NCBI GenBank assembly: GCA_964355945.1
Contig: CAYHGE010000067.1
Coordinates: 1 to 20,885 of the forward strand
Direction: 5' to 3'
DNA: 20,885 nucleotides
Origin: CAIVAT01 sp964355945
Lineage (GTDB): Bacteria; Bacteroidota; Bacteroidia; Bacteroidales; FEN-979
The notes beneath the pieces are model-generated. The model made no database searches. It saw only the letters and a program-made list of their open reading frames with translations, and was not told where the DNA came from. Made by a program: the position numbers and the translations under genes. Shown here one piece after another: positions 1-10,300 of the stretch (position 1 is its first letter; each line of letters opens with the position of its first letter).

Positions 1-1553
1 TTGTCGGTGGTGTTGGCCGCCCGGGTAATGAGCGCCTCCGACCGCTTCTGCAGCAGGTAGGTGTAAGAGGCATCGATCAGCTTGAATTTACGCTCGATGC
101 CGAAAAGCACCCGCTGGGTTTCGGGGAGTTTGTCGATGAGGGAGGTCACCTCCGCCATCCTGCCCGCTACCTCCTTCAGCATCGCCTCATTTGAACTCAG
201 CGCATTGCAGGTGTTTTCATAAAGGGCCTTTTTCGTGGTGGCGATCTGGTTGTCGAGGGCAACCATGTTGGGGCTGCGCTCCATGGAGTAAAGGGCACTC
301 TCAGACCGTTTCACGTAGAGCTCGGTTAACTTGGCTGTTAGCCCGTTCAGCATGGAGTTGTCAATCCCGATCGCCGCGGGGACGATCATCTCATCGAGTT
401 TTCGGTTTGTCTCGATGTATATCTTCATGTTCTTCAGGTAGTTGTTCTTAACCATAAGAACAGCCTTCTCATCCTGCAACTGCATCATTTTGTCAAACAC
501 CTGCTGCGCCTGGGCGTCCAGGTTCATGATCTTTTTGTCGGTTCTGAAATTCATCAGCCCACGCTCCGAAGTATTCAGCGAATCGCTGATCCCGGTGAGT
601 TCCCTGTCTATGAAGTTGATGGTGAGGGTAGCTACCACGTTCTTCCGCTCAAGGCCGCTTGCGATGTATTGATTGGTGAGAGCATTTATAAAATCGATGG
701 TCTTGTCGGCGTTGATGGTCTTCATCTTTATTTCAACCACGGAGGCATCTTTCTTGACTGGTGCCACGGTGTACCCCCTGAACTCATCGGTAAGGCTTCC
801 ATAATCGCGAAATATGAAGGAGAACGATTTTTTATAATCCCGCTTCTCATCAAAGTTGCTGTTAAGTACCACCTTGAAACGAAAACCTTTCTGTTCCACC
901 AACTCGTTGACTCGACAGGTACTGTTGAATTTTATATTCTCCAGCCGGTTGGGTACAAACTCCTTTTGGGCAAAGTTGTACAAGGAGACCTCTTCCGCCT
1001 CCGCCTCAAGTGAGTACTGGGTCGGTGACCGGAAAACGAGGTTAAAACTCATGTTGACCGCCTGCGGAAAGGTGGTATCCATGATCACAAGGAAGGGAGA
1101 GTCTCTGTATAATTCCGTGGAGGTGTAAAAAGGATTCCCCTGGTAGAGCCTTTTGAAGGCATCCACCGGGTTCTGCCGGTAGAATTCGCGGTAAAGGAAT
1201 TTATCCTTGCTGAAATAAGCAACCTCAAAGCCGGCTTTTTGCACCGTGCGGTTTACGATTTTGTAAGAAGAGATTCGTTCGATCTCGTTCTGCAGGTCCT
1301 GCATGTTATTGAACATGCCGATCCCAAGCATATCCTGGGGGTTCACCTTGTTCTCCTTGTAATCCTTGATCAGCACGGTGCTGCGTACCTCATACACCGG
1401 CCGTGCATATTTGTTGAAGAAAAAGCTGATCAGCAGGGCAAGAACAATCGCGACAGCAAAGAGGTACCAGTAGTGCAGGCATTTGTATAAAAACTCTTCG
1501 TAGTTAAAGGAAGGTTCCTCCTGGTGATCAAAATCTCTGAGACGGTCGTTCAT
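1..1553 (-). CDS. Wzz/GumC-like polysaccharide chain-length determinant (partial, C-terminus off left edge)
   Basis: The minus-strand frame from the ATG at 1553 stays open to the window edge, giving about 517 residues without a stop. A membrane segment near residues 30-46 (YWYLFAVAIVLALLIS) follows a short cytoplasmic N-terminus, as in Wzz-type polysaccharide co-polymerases. A long, largely helical periplasmic region follows. Near the visible end is a GNVR-type segment (FGIERKFKLIDASYTYLLQK then RSEALI), typical just before the second membrane helix of GumC/Wzc proteins. Family knowledge: these inner-membrane proteins set polymer length and couple polymerisation to export through a Wza-type channel. 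The gene starts 3 nt after the stop of the Wza-like gene, so the two are co-transcribed. Whether a C-terminal tyrosine-kinase domain (Wzc type) is present cannot be seen. Family assignment is firm; the glycan is unknown. Confidence 0.87.
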   Translation of the reverse strand, partial: MNDRLRDFDHQEEPSFNYEEFLYKCLHYWYLFAVAIVLALLISFFFNKYARPVYEVRSTVLIKDYKENKVNPQDMLGIGMFNNMQDLQNEIERISSYKIVNRTVQKAGFEVAYFSKDKFLYREFYRQNPVDAFKRLYQGNPFYTSTELYRDSPFLVIMDTTFPQAVNMSFNLVFRSPTQYSLEAEAEEVSLYNFAQKEFVPNRLENIKFNSTCRVNELVEQKGFRFKVVLNSNFDEKRDYKKSFSFIFRDYGSLTDEFRGYTVAPVKKDASVVEIKMKTINADKTIDFINALTNQYIASGLERKNVVATLTINFIDRELTGISDSLNTSERGLMNFRTDKKIMNLDAQAQQVFDKMMQLQDEKAVLMVKNNYLKNMKIYIETNRKLDEMIVPAAIGIDNSMLNGLTAKLTELYVKRSESALYSMERSPNMVALDNQIATTKKALYENTCNALSSNEAMLKEVAGRMAEVTSLIDKLPETQRVLFGIERKFKLIDASYTYLLQKRSEALITRAANTTD

Positions 1554-1556
1554 GTA

Positions 1557-2357
1557 CTAAAATGTTTTTACGTAATTGATCAGTAAAAGCGTGGTGGTGA
1601 GTGAGGCGAGGACGATGGCCCACGGGAAGGTGGAACCCAGTCCCCAGCGTTTGTATCCGAGGGGTGAAATATAGATGATGTCGTTGGGCTGAAGATAATA
1701 ATAGGGTGAACTGAGGATATCCTGGCTGGTAAGATCAAGATAATGAACCTGCGAACCTCCCTTCACCTGGCGGATAAGGGCCACCCGGTTGCGGTTGGCA
1801 AATTCGGTCATGTCTCCGGCTGTCGAGATGGCTTCGAACACATTCAGGTCATCCTTATAGACCGTAAACTCTCCCGGCCGCATCACTTCACCAACCATGG
1901 TCACCCTGAAGTTGACGGTTTTCACGACCACCGTGGTCTCTTTGAGATACTCCCCAATCATCTGCTGCAATACTGCCTGGACCTGCCCCACGGTTAAATC
2001 CCTTACATATACTTTACCAACGATTGGAAAATCGATGTTGCCATCTGAGTTTACCGAGTAGCTGTTCAGGTAGATCGAGGCATCGTTTGCAAAATCGTTG
2101 TATGAACTCGATCCCGACTGTTTGTTGAAAAAGAGATAGGCCTTTTCATCGAGGGCATAAACACGGACGTAGAGGTTGTCTTTCGCCTGCAACCTGTAAT
2201 CCGCGTCATGCTTGTTGCGATGGAAATTCACGGTATCAGCGGCCTGTACCTTCTGCAGGTATTTGATCTTCTTCTGGGGTACGCACGATGCCAGCAAAAC
2301 CGCTAATAACAGAGAAAAAAAGAGTGGTTTGAAGCCCTGCAAATTATTGTTTTTCAT
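1557..2357 (-). CDS. Wza-like outer-membrane polysaccharide export lipoprotein
   Basis: This 266-residue protein begins with a lipoprotein signal peptide whose lipobox is LLASC, making Cys25 the probable lipidated residue. The polysaccharide export (PES) domain follows (YRLQAKDNLYVRVYAL, about residues 54-150). An SLBB-like segment comes next (VTMVGEVMRPGEFTVYKDDL, about residues 152-215). The last ~22 residues form a hydrophobic helix (WAIVLASLTTTLLLINYV), like the C-terminal helix of Wza that builds the outer-membrane barrel. A start 8 codons upstream at 2381 is possible. I prefer 2357 because the signal peptide then starts normally (MKNNN) and a promoter -10-like box at 2379-2386 overlaps the longer start. 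Family role: an oligomeric channel for capsule or exopolysaccharide export, working with the Wzz-like protein encoded 3 nt downstream. Confidence 0.9.
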   Translation of the reverse strand: MKNNNLQGFKPLFFSLLLAVLLASCVPQKKIKYLQKVQAADTVNFHRNKHDADYRLQAKDNLYVRVYALDEKAYLFFNKQSGSSSYNDFANDASIYLNSYSVNSDGNIDFPIVGKVYVRDLTVGQVQAVLQQMIGEYLKETTVVVKTVNFRVTMVGEVMRPGEFTVYKDDLNVFEAISTAGDMTEFANRNRVALIRQVKGGSQVHYLDLTSQDILSSPYYYLQPNDIIYISPLGYKRWGLGSTFPWAIVLASLTTTLLLINYVKTF

Positions 2358-2378
2358 GGAGTACCCAAATAGGACTGG

Positions 2379-2386
2379 CAAAGATA
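2379..2386 (-). promoter_or_regulatory. Bacteroidota-type -7 box for the polysaccharide export operon
   Basis: On the minus strand this reads TATCTTTG, an exact match to the Bacteroidota primary-sigma -7 consensus TAnnTTTG. It lies 21 nt upstream of the Wza-like ATG at 2357. No clear TTTG -33 box lies at the expected distance. The short leader is normal for this phylum. Confidence 0.55.
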
Positions 2387-2444
2387 CAGGTTTTTTTCAA
2401 ACTTCTGTTACAATTCTTCAGGAAGATGTAAAACCGCAATTAAC

Positions 2445-2452
2445 TATCTTTG
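2445..2452 (+). promoter_or_regulatory. Bacteroidota-type -7 box, plus strand, facing the sugar dehydrogenase
   Basis: The plus strand reads TATCTTTG, an exact TAnnTTTG match, pointing toward the dehydrogenase gene whose start is lost in the N gap. With the minus-strand box at 2379-2386 it forms a divergent promoter pair about 60 bp apart. No convincing -33 box was seen, and the distance to the start codon is unknown because of the gap. Confidence 0.45.
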
Positions 2453-2457
2453 TCCCC

Positions 2458-2480
2458 ACTTAACACTTAACTTAACACTT
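2458..2480. repeat. Short tandem repeat (two 11-nt copies) abutting the first assembly gap
   Basis: The 11-mer acttaacactt occurs at 2458-2468 and again at 2470-2480, separated by one a. The second copy ends exactly at the first N. The array may continue into the gap and may be why assembly stopped here. Confidence 0.6.
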
Positions 2481-2580
2481 NNNNNNNNNNNNNNNNNNNN
2501 NNNNNNNNNNNNNNNNNNNNNNNNNNNNNNNNNNNNNNNNNNNNNNNNNNNNNNNNNNNNNNNNNNNNNNNNNNNNNNNN
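2481..2580. other. Assembly gap of 100 N
   Basis: Exactly 100 N separate the two contigs, a conventional filler length, so the true size is unknown. The flanks share no obvious overlap. The gap hides the 5' end of the nucleotide-sugar dehydrogenase gene. Confidence 0.98.
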
Positions 2581-4179
2581 TTCGCACTTCCTTTGAAATC
2601 TGATTTCGATTCTGAACTCAAACGCATTGAAAACCTGGTTGCTGCAGCCCGTCTCGAAAATAAGGAGATCGTAGTGGTCATGGGTCTGGGCTTCGTTGGG
2701 GCTGTGATGGCTTCCATTGTGGCCGATACCAAAGATGCCAATGGCCGTTCCACCAAATTCGTGATCGGATGCCAGCGCCCCAGCGCACGCTCCTTCTGGA
2801 AGATCCCGCTGATCAACCGCGGTGAAGCGCCTGTCAAGGCCGAAGACCCTGAGGTAGATGTGCTCATCAAACGCTGCGTGCTCGATGAAAAAACGCTTGT
2901 GGCGACTTACAACAGCGACTGCCTGCAGTTCGCAGACTGCGTGGTAGTGGATGTTCAATGCGACTTCGCCAAAAAAGAGCTTGGAAACATGAAGAGTGGA
3001 GAGGCCGACATGGCTGCCCTCGAAGATACCATGCGAACCATCGGCGAGAATATCCAGCCGGAGTGCCTGGTGCTGATCGAAACGACCGTGGCCCCGGGAA
3101 CAACGGAGTTTGTGGCATGGCCGATTTTGAAGAAGGCTTTCAGCCGCCGGCAAATTGCAAGTGTGCCTCTGCTTGCCCATAGCTTCGAGCGGGTGATGCC
3201 CGGCAAAAACTATGTATCGAGCATCCGCGACTTCTGGAGGGTTTGTTCGGGTTGCGAGCCGGTTTCCAGGGCACGGGTTGAAAAGTTCCTACATGAGGTG
3301 CTGAACACCAGGGAGTTTCCCTTAACTGTCATGGACAGGCCTATCGAATCGGAAACCACCAAGATCGTGGAAAACTCTTACAGGGCAGCCATCCTGGCCT
3401 ACCTGAACGAGTGGAGCCTCTTTGCCGAGCGCAACGGAGTGGACCTGATCAAGGTGATCGATGCCATCAAAATGCGCCCCACCCACAGCAACATGATCTT
3501 CCCGGGTCCCGGCATTGGCGGCTACTGCCTGCCCAAAGATGGCGGACTGGGATATTGGGCATACAAACACATTCTCGGCTTTGAGGACGGAGACAAGGTG
3601 TTCCGCATCACCCCGGAAGCCATCGACATCAATGACACCAGGGCACTGCATGTGGCCGAACTTACCCGCGACGCCCTGCGCAACATGGGCAGGTACATCG
3701 CAGGATCGAAGGTACTGCTTTGTGGCGCCAGCTACCGTCAGGATGTTGGAGATACCCGCTACAGCGGCAGCGAGCTGGTGGTGCGCAAACTCACAGAGAT
3801 GAGCGCTGAGATCACCATCCATGATCCCTATGTCGATCACTGGTATGAACTCGAGGAGCAGGATACCTACCCTTCACCAGAAAGCTCGTGGAAACGATTC
3901 TTCCGCAACCAGGAGAGCCTGAAGCAAAGTGTTGTGGAGAAAGACCTTCCGGCGGCCATGAAAGGTGTTGAAGCGGTGATCCTCGCTGTTCCCCACCACC
4001 AATATCTGAATCTCTCACCCGACGATATGGTGAATTGGGCTGGTGGCCCTATTGCTGTAATCGACGCCTTCGGTATCCTCAAAGATGCGGAGATCAGACG
4101 CTATTTCGAACTCGGCTGCGAGGTAAAGGCTTTGGGGAGAGGACACCTGGCAAGGCTTAAGAGAGAGGTGAGGGGATAG
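2581..4179 (+). CDS. Nucleotide-sugar dehydrogenase, UDP-glucose/GDP-mannose dehydrogenase family (5' end in gap)
   Basis: The frame is open from the first base after the gap. A TTG at 2593 could start it, but the reading frame continues upstream into the N run, so the true start is probably hidden. Residues below count from 2593. The dinucleotide-binding loop is GLGFVG (31-36), the ETTVAPGTT segment matches the family's S/ETVPPGTT, and GPGIGGYCLPKD carries the probable catalytic Cys312. The GASYRQDVGDTRYSGSELVV segment matches the C-terminal UDP-binding domain. Family chemistry: NAD-dependent two-step oxidation of a sugar C6-OH to a carboxylate through a thioester on this Cys. At 528 or more residues it exceeds the usual ~430-460. 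The second Rossmann strand reads VIGCQRPSAR where most members have an acidic residue. Its position opposite the export operon suggests it makes an acidic sugar for that glycan. The exact substrate cannot be told. Confidence 0.88.
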   Translation, partial: FALPLKSDFDSELKRIENLVAAARLENKEIVVVMGLGFVGAVMASIVADTKDANGRSTKFVIGCQRPSARSFWKIPLINRGEAPVKAEDPEVDVLIKRCVLDEKTLVATYNSDCLQFADCVVVDVQCDFAKKELGNMKSGEADMAALEDTMRTIGENIQPECLVLIETTVAPGTTEFVAWPILKKAFSRRQIASVPLLAHSFERVMPGKNYVSSIRDFWRVCSGCEPVSRARVEKFLHEVLNTREFPLTVMDRPIESETTKIVENSYRAAILAYLNEWSLFAERNGVDLIKVIDAIKMRPTHSNMIFPGPGIGGYCLPKDGGLGYWAYKHILGFEDGDKVFRITPEAIDINDTRALHVAELTRDALRNMGRYIAGSKVLLCGASYRQDVGDTRYSGSELVVRKLTEMSAEITIHDPYVDHWYELEEQDTYPSPESSWKRFFRNQESLKQSVVEKDLPAAMKGVEAVILAVPHHQYLNLSPDDMVNWAGGPIAVIDAFGILKDAEIRRYFELGCEVKALGRGHLARLKREVRG

Positions 4180-4334
4180 CATAAAACCTTGAAATGTCAA
4201 TTCAGGTAAATTTATATCGATTTACCGGTTAACCATAACATTTAATTGCGGAAAACCGTCTATTGTTTTGATTTAATGTTAATTGTGTGAAAATTTAACA
4301 TCGCAATTTATATTTAATCAACACTATTTTGTTG

Positions 4335-4342
4335 TATCTTTG
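4335..4342 (+). promoter_or_regulatory. Bacteroidota-type -7 box for the giant repeat protein
   Basis: TATCTTTG matches TAnnTTTG exactly and sits 21 nt before the ATG at 4364, almost the same spacing as in front of the Wza-like gene. It lies inside the 27-codon extension that an in-frame ATG at 4283 would give, which argues for the 4364 start. The rest of the 4180-4363 interval is AT-rich. It holds a small inverted repeat (4205-4211 with 4220-4226) without a T tract and no other recognisable feature. Confidence 0.55.
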
Positions 4343-4363
4343 CACCAACTAAATCTATCCGCC

Positions 4364-7300
4364 ATGAAAATTAAATTTATATCTTCTTTGATTTTTCTTT
4401 TGATTTTTTGTTGCGCTGCCTTCGAGCTTTCAGCTCAGGTTGGGATCAACGAGAGCAATCTAAGTCCGGCAGGCAGTGCCATGCTTGACATCAATTCTTC
4501 AAACAAGGGGCTCCTTATACCCCGGATGAGCACTGAAAGCCGCAACGCAATTCCTTCACCGGCAACTGGTCTTCTGATTTACAATACTTCTACCGATCTT
4601 TTCAATTATTTTGATGGCAGCTACTGGTTCGCTATCGAAAAAACCCTCGTCTCCCCCAACATCGGCACCATCAGTGCGGGCGGCGGTGTAGCCATTTCCG
4701 CTCAACAGAACATACTGCCTGATAATTCTGCGATGCTGGACGCAAGCGATCCTATCAGGGGCTTTTTACTTACAAGAACCACCCCCGGGGCAATCAATGC
4801 ACCTGCTGATGGTTTGATTATTTATGACATTTCAGATAACCTGGTAAAATATTTTTATGGCACTGAATGGTATCCGGTATGTGCTGTAAGTACCGGGATA
4901 ACCGGTGCAACAGGAACCCAGACATCTGTTGGTGTTGGCATTAACAATTCCAATGCAAGTCCGCATCCTTCGGCAATACTTGATGTCTCTTCTACAAATA
5001 AAGGAATCTTAATCCCCAGGCTTACGACACTGGAGCGGGACGCCATACTCCCCGCAACCGGTCTGACCATTTTCAACATCTCCGCAAAAACTATTGAATA
5101 TTACAACGGATCATATTGGGCCCGGATGAACATCATCCTTCCGGCGAGCATCAGCATCATCGCCTCTGCCGTTACGATTTGTAGCGGAACCGAGGTAACC
5201 TTCACCGCAACAGGAGTTAATGGAGGGGGAGCACCTGCATATCAATGGAAAGTAAACAATCAACCGGTTTCAGGTGCAACAAACGTTACCTACGCGGTTA
5301 CGCCTGTTAACAACATCACTGTTACCTGTGAAATGATATCTTCCAATCCTTGTGCCACCGGGAATCCTGCCACTTCCAATCCGATCACAATCACCGTTAA
5401 CCCAAACCTTCAGGCCAGTGTGACTATTGCCGCTGTTCCTTCAGGGCCTGTTTGTGCCGGAACTTTGGTCACTTTTTCAGCGACCCCTGTAAATGGTGGT
5501 GCCAATCCAGCTTATCAATGGATGATGGGTGCCAACCAGATTTCAGGCGCTACAAATTCAACTTTTTCTTCACCTACACTTGGCAATGGAACAGCAATTT
5601 CTGTGGTGATGACTTCGAGCCCGGCACCCTGTCTGACCGGTTCCCCTGCTACATCCAACGAAATTGTCATGATCGTGAATACAATTCCCTGGATAGACCC
5701 TGTCGGAAACGTAACTTATTGTGATGGAGCAGTCACTGCAGCAATTACCTTCACCGGTATGGCAGGTACAACCTTTATTTGGACAAACAGCGATCCGACC
5801 ATCGGCCTTGCTGCGAACGGTACCGGAGGTGTTCCTTCATTCACTGCCTCAAATAACGGTATTGCAACAAAAAGTGCAACCATCACAGTAACTCCCACAG
5901 CAAGCGGATGCACTGGCTCACCCATTTCTTTCACCATTACCATTCATCCGACTCCAGGTGTAAACCAGGTGGCAAATCTTGCCTATTGCAACGGTGTTAA
6001 TACTTCTGCAATCACATTTGGAGGGCAGGTAGCAGGTACAACCTATACATGGACGAACAGTACTCCATCCATCGGACTGGCAGCAAGCGGTACGGGGAAT
6101 ATCCCTGCTTTTGTCACAACCAATACCGGTCTGACCCCGGCAGTTGCGACCATCACAGTCACCCCCGCCGCAAACGGATGCACAGGAATTCCTTCCGTTT
6201 TCACAATCACCGTGTACCCAACTGCCACGGTAAACCAGGTGGCTAATGCATCCTATTGCAATGGAGCAGCCACTTCAGCAATCACTTTTACCAGCCCTGT
6301 GGCAGGGACCACCTTTACCTGGACAAACAGCATTCCTTCCATCGGCCTTGCAGCCAATGGAACCGGATCCATCCCTTCTTATACTGCAACAAACCCGGGC
6401 TTTTCAACAGTAATTGCGACGATCACCATCACCCCGTCGGCAAACGGCTGCATCGGAACACCATCGACATTTACAATCACCGTGTATCCAACACCTGTTG
6501 TGAACCCAATAGGGAATATGTCATATTGCAATGGAGCCACCACCTCTGTTGTCACAATCGGGAGCCCTGTTGCAGGCACTACCTTTGCCTGGTCAAATAA
6601 CAACCCTTCTGTCGGCCTCGCTGCCAGCGGAACCGGGAATATCCCGTCATTCACCGCCACCAACCCTGGCCCTGCACCAACAGTTGCGACAATAACCGTG
6701 ACCCCGACCGCAAACGGATGCACAGGCACAAACCGGGTATTTACGATCACAGTTAACCCGACAGCGACTGTGAACCAGGTAAGCAATGCAATGTATTGTA
6801 ACGGAACCGTCACTTCAGCGGTTATTTTTGGAAGTCCTGTTGCAGGGAGTACTTTTGCCTGGACCAACAGCCTTCCATCCATCGGCCTCGCAGCTGCCGG
6901 AACCGGGAATATTCCATCCTTCACATCGACAAACCCGGGTACTGCCATTGAAATTGCGAACATAGACATCACCCCTTTCGCAAACGGATGCACAGGAACA
7001 TCATCTTCGTTTTCAATCACTGTATATCCCACACCTGCAGTAAACCCCATTGGCAATGCCACGTATTGCAATGGCGCCAGCGCCTCAGCGATTACTTTAG
7101 GTAGCCCTGTTGCAGGCACCACCTTTACCTGGTCTAACAACACTCCATCAATTGGTCTGGCAGCAACCGGAACCGGGGATATCCCTAATTTCACGGCCAT
7201 CAACAACGGTACAGCACCGGTAATTGCAACGATCACCGTGATCCCGACTGCAAATGGATGCATTGGACTCCCCCTGTTGTTTACAATTACTGTATTCCCT

Positions 7301-10300
7301 ACGGCAACGGTCAATCCGGTGAACAATTCAACCTATTGCAACGGTGCAGTCACTTCTGTGGTTACCTTCAGCAGTCCTGTTGCCGGAAGTACTTTTGCCT
7401 GGAGTAACAGCACTCCATCCATCGGTCTGGCAGCTAACGGAACAGGTCCCATCCCTTCATTCACTGCCACAAACACAGGCACGGCTCCTGAGGTTGCTAC
7501 CATCACCATAACACCAACTGCAAACGGTTGCCAGGGGATTCCTTCAACGTTTACAATCACTGTTTATCCTACCACAACCGTCAACCCGGTGAACAATGAA
7601 ACGTATTGCAACGGGGCAACCACTGCAGCAATCACTTTTGGCAGTCCTGTTGCAGGCACTACGTATGCCTGGACCAACAACACCCCATCCATCGGACTGG
7701 CAGCAGCCGGAACCGGAGATATCGCAACATTCAATGCCATTAACACCGGCACTGCTCCAGTGGTTGCATCGATCACAGTAACCCCGACGGCAAACGGATG
7801 TATTGGCACACCACTTTCATTCACAATCACCGTTTATCCTACCGCAACAGTCAACCCTGTGGGTGATGTAACATACTGCAATGGAGCAACAACTTCCTTA
7901 GTCAACCCCGGAAGCCCTGTTGCAGGCACAACTTTTTCATGGACAAATGACACTCCATCGGTTGGGTTAGCAGCAAATGGAACCGGGGTCATCCCCTCAT
8001 TTACCGCAACGAATACTGGTACAGCTCCTGAAATTGCGACCATCACCGTAACTCCGACAGCAAACGGATGTGTCGGAACACCCGGGGTTTTCACAATCAC
8101 TGTTTTCCCGACTGCAACGGTTAACCTGGTAAACAATGAAACCTATTGCAATGGAACATTAACCACTTCGATCACCTTTGGCAGCCCTGTTGCCGGGACA
8201 ACCTTTGCATGGACCAACAGTGCACCATCCATCGGTTTATCCGCAACCGGAACCGGGGTTATCCCTTCGTTCACGGCTACAAACCCGGGTACTGCACCCG
8301 TAATTGCAACCATCACCGTAACCCCGACTGCAAACGCATGTGTCGGAACACCCATGGCGTTTACTATAACAGTATTTCCTACAGCTACAGTCAATCCGAT
8401 TAACGATGTAACCTATTGCAATGGAGCATCCACTGCTGCGGTAACTTTCAGCAGCCCGGTTGCCGGTACGACCTTTGAATGGACAAACAACACCCCATCG
8501 ATCGGGTTGGCTGCAAGCGGAACGGGAAACACGCCATCCTTTACTGCCACAAACTCAGGTACAGCGCCGGAAATTGCTACCATTACCGTGACCCCGACTG
8601 CAAACGGTTGCATTGGCACACCCATGGTGTTTACGATCACCGTTTACCCAACAGCAACGGTTAACCCGGTCAACAATGAAACCCATTGTAATGGTGCAAC
8701 CGCTCAGGCGATCACTTTTGGCAGCCCGGTTGCAGGAACAACCTTTGTTTGGACCAACAACACTCCATCGATCGGTTTTGCAGGAAGCGGTACCGGATCC
8801 ATTCCGTCTTTTACAGCCTCAAATACAGGAACATCACCTGTTATTGCCACCATCACCGTAACCCCAACAGCAAACGGGTGCATTGGAACACCTCTGACCT
8901 TCACCATCACCGTATTTCCAACATCAACCGTTAACCAGTTAGCAGATGTAACGTATTGCGATGGCGGACCTGCCTTCACAACTGTTTTTGGCAGTCCGGT
9001 AGCCGGGACAACTTATTCCTGGACCAACAACACTCCATCGATCGGACTGGCAGCCAGCGGAACCGGAGATCTTCCTTCGTTCACAGCCACCAACACCGGC
9101 ACCGTACCGGTAATTGCAACTATTACCGTTTCTCCTTCAGCCAACGGATGTTTAGGGATCCCGATGGTGTTCACAATTACCGTGTACCCAACTTCCACTG
9201 TAAACCCCATCAGCAACGCAGCTTATTGCAATGGAGATGTAACTACGGCGATCATTCCCAACAGCCCCGTTGCCGGGACAACCTTTGCATGGACGAACAG
9301 CATTCCATCGATCGGTCTGGCAGCCAGCGGAACCGGATCTATCCCTTCGTTCATCGCCACCAATACCGGCACTGCTACTGTTAATGCGGTAATTGCTATT
9401 ACACCGACAGCAAACGGATGTACCGGTACACTCAGGGCATTTTTATTCTCAGTATATCCAACGGCAACGGTAAATCCGATAAGCAATAAAATACATTGCA
9501 ACGGAGCAACCACCCCGGCAATTACCATAGGCAGCCCGGTTGCAGGTACTACTTTTGCCTGGACCAACGACACTCCATCTATTGGCCTGGCGGCAAGTGG
9601 AACGGGAAATATCCCCTCCTTCCCAGCTACAAATACAGGCACAACGCCGGTAATCGCAACAATCACAGTTACCCCGACAGCCAACGGATGCACAGGAATA
9701 CCACTTACCTTTACGATTACGGTAAACCCAACCACCACCGTGAATGCAGTGAACAATGGAACTTATTGCAATGGCGCTGCTGCAACGGCAATCACCTTCG
9801 GAAGCCCGGTAGCAGGTACAACATTTGCCTGGACCAACAGCGCACCATCCATCGGACTGGCCGCCTCAGGCACCGGAAATATTGCATCGTTCACAGCAAC
9901 CAACACCGGAACAGTGCAGGTAGTTGCCACCATCACGGTTACTCCCACTGCCAACGGATGCACCGGAACACCCCTCTCATTTACAATCACCGTAAATCCA
10001 TCATTGCCGGTCAGCATCACTGTAACCCCGTCTGCCAATAATGTGTGTGCGAATACATTGGTTGTTTACAACACTACCATCGTAAATGGCGGAACAACCC
10101 CCTTGTATCAATGGAAACTGAATGGAACAAATATCACCGGTGCAACAAATGCCATGTACCAGTATGCCCCGTTAAATGGTGCATTGATATCCTGTGTTTT
10201 GACATCAAACGCCCTGTGCGCAACCGGTAGCCCTGCCACGTCAAACGTGGTAACCATGAATGTGATCCCGAAAGTTTTTGTTAAAGCACTGGTCACTGCA

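Noticed and set aside
4205..4226. Inverted repeat ggtaaat/atttacc after the dehydrogenase gene as a terminator
   Set aside because: The stem is only 7 bp, A+T-rich and not followed by a T tract. An operator role is also unsupported.
4283..4363. Longer start for the giant protein at 4283
   Set aside because: The added 27 residues precede a clean signal peptide and the best promoter box (4335-4342) lies inside them.
6379..7326. Long minus-strand reading frame (315 codons) within the repeat array, and similar ones at 270-bp spacing up to 10038
   Set aside because: They are the antisense of the PKD-like repeats. Their Val/Pro-rich repeats follow the plus-strand period, and they have no start context or family features.
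5687..10003. CRISPR array or DNA-level satellite
   Set aside because: The 270-bp period is a coding repeat in one open frame, with diverged synonymous sites.
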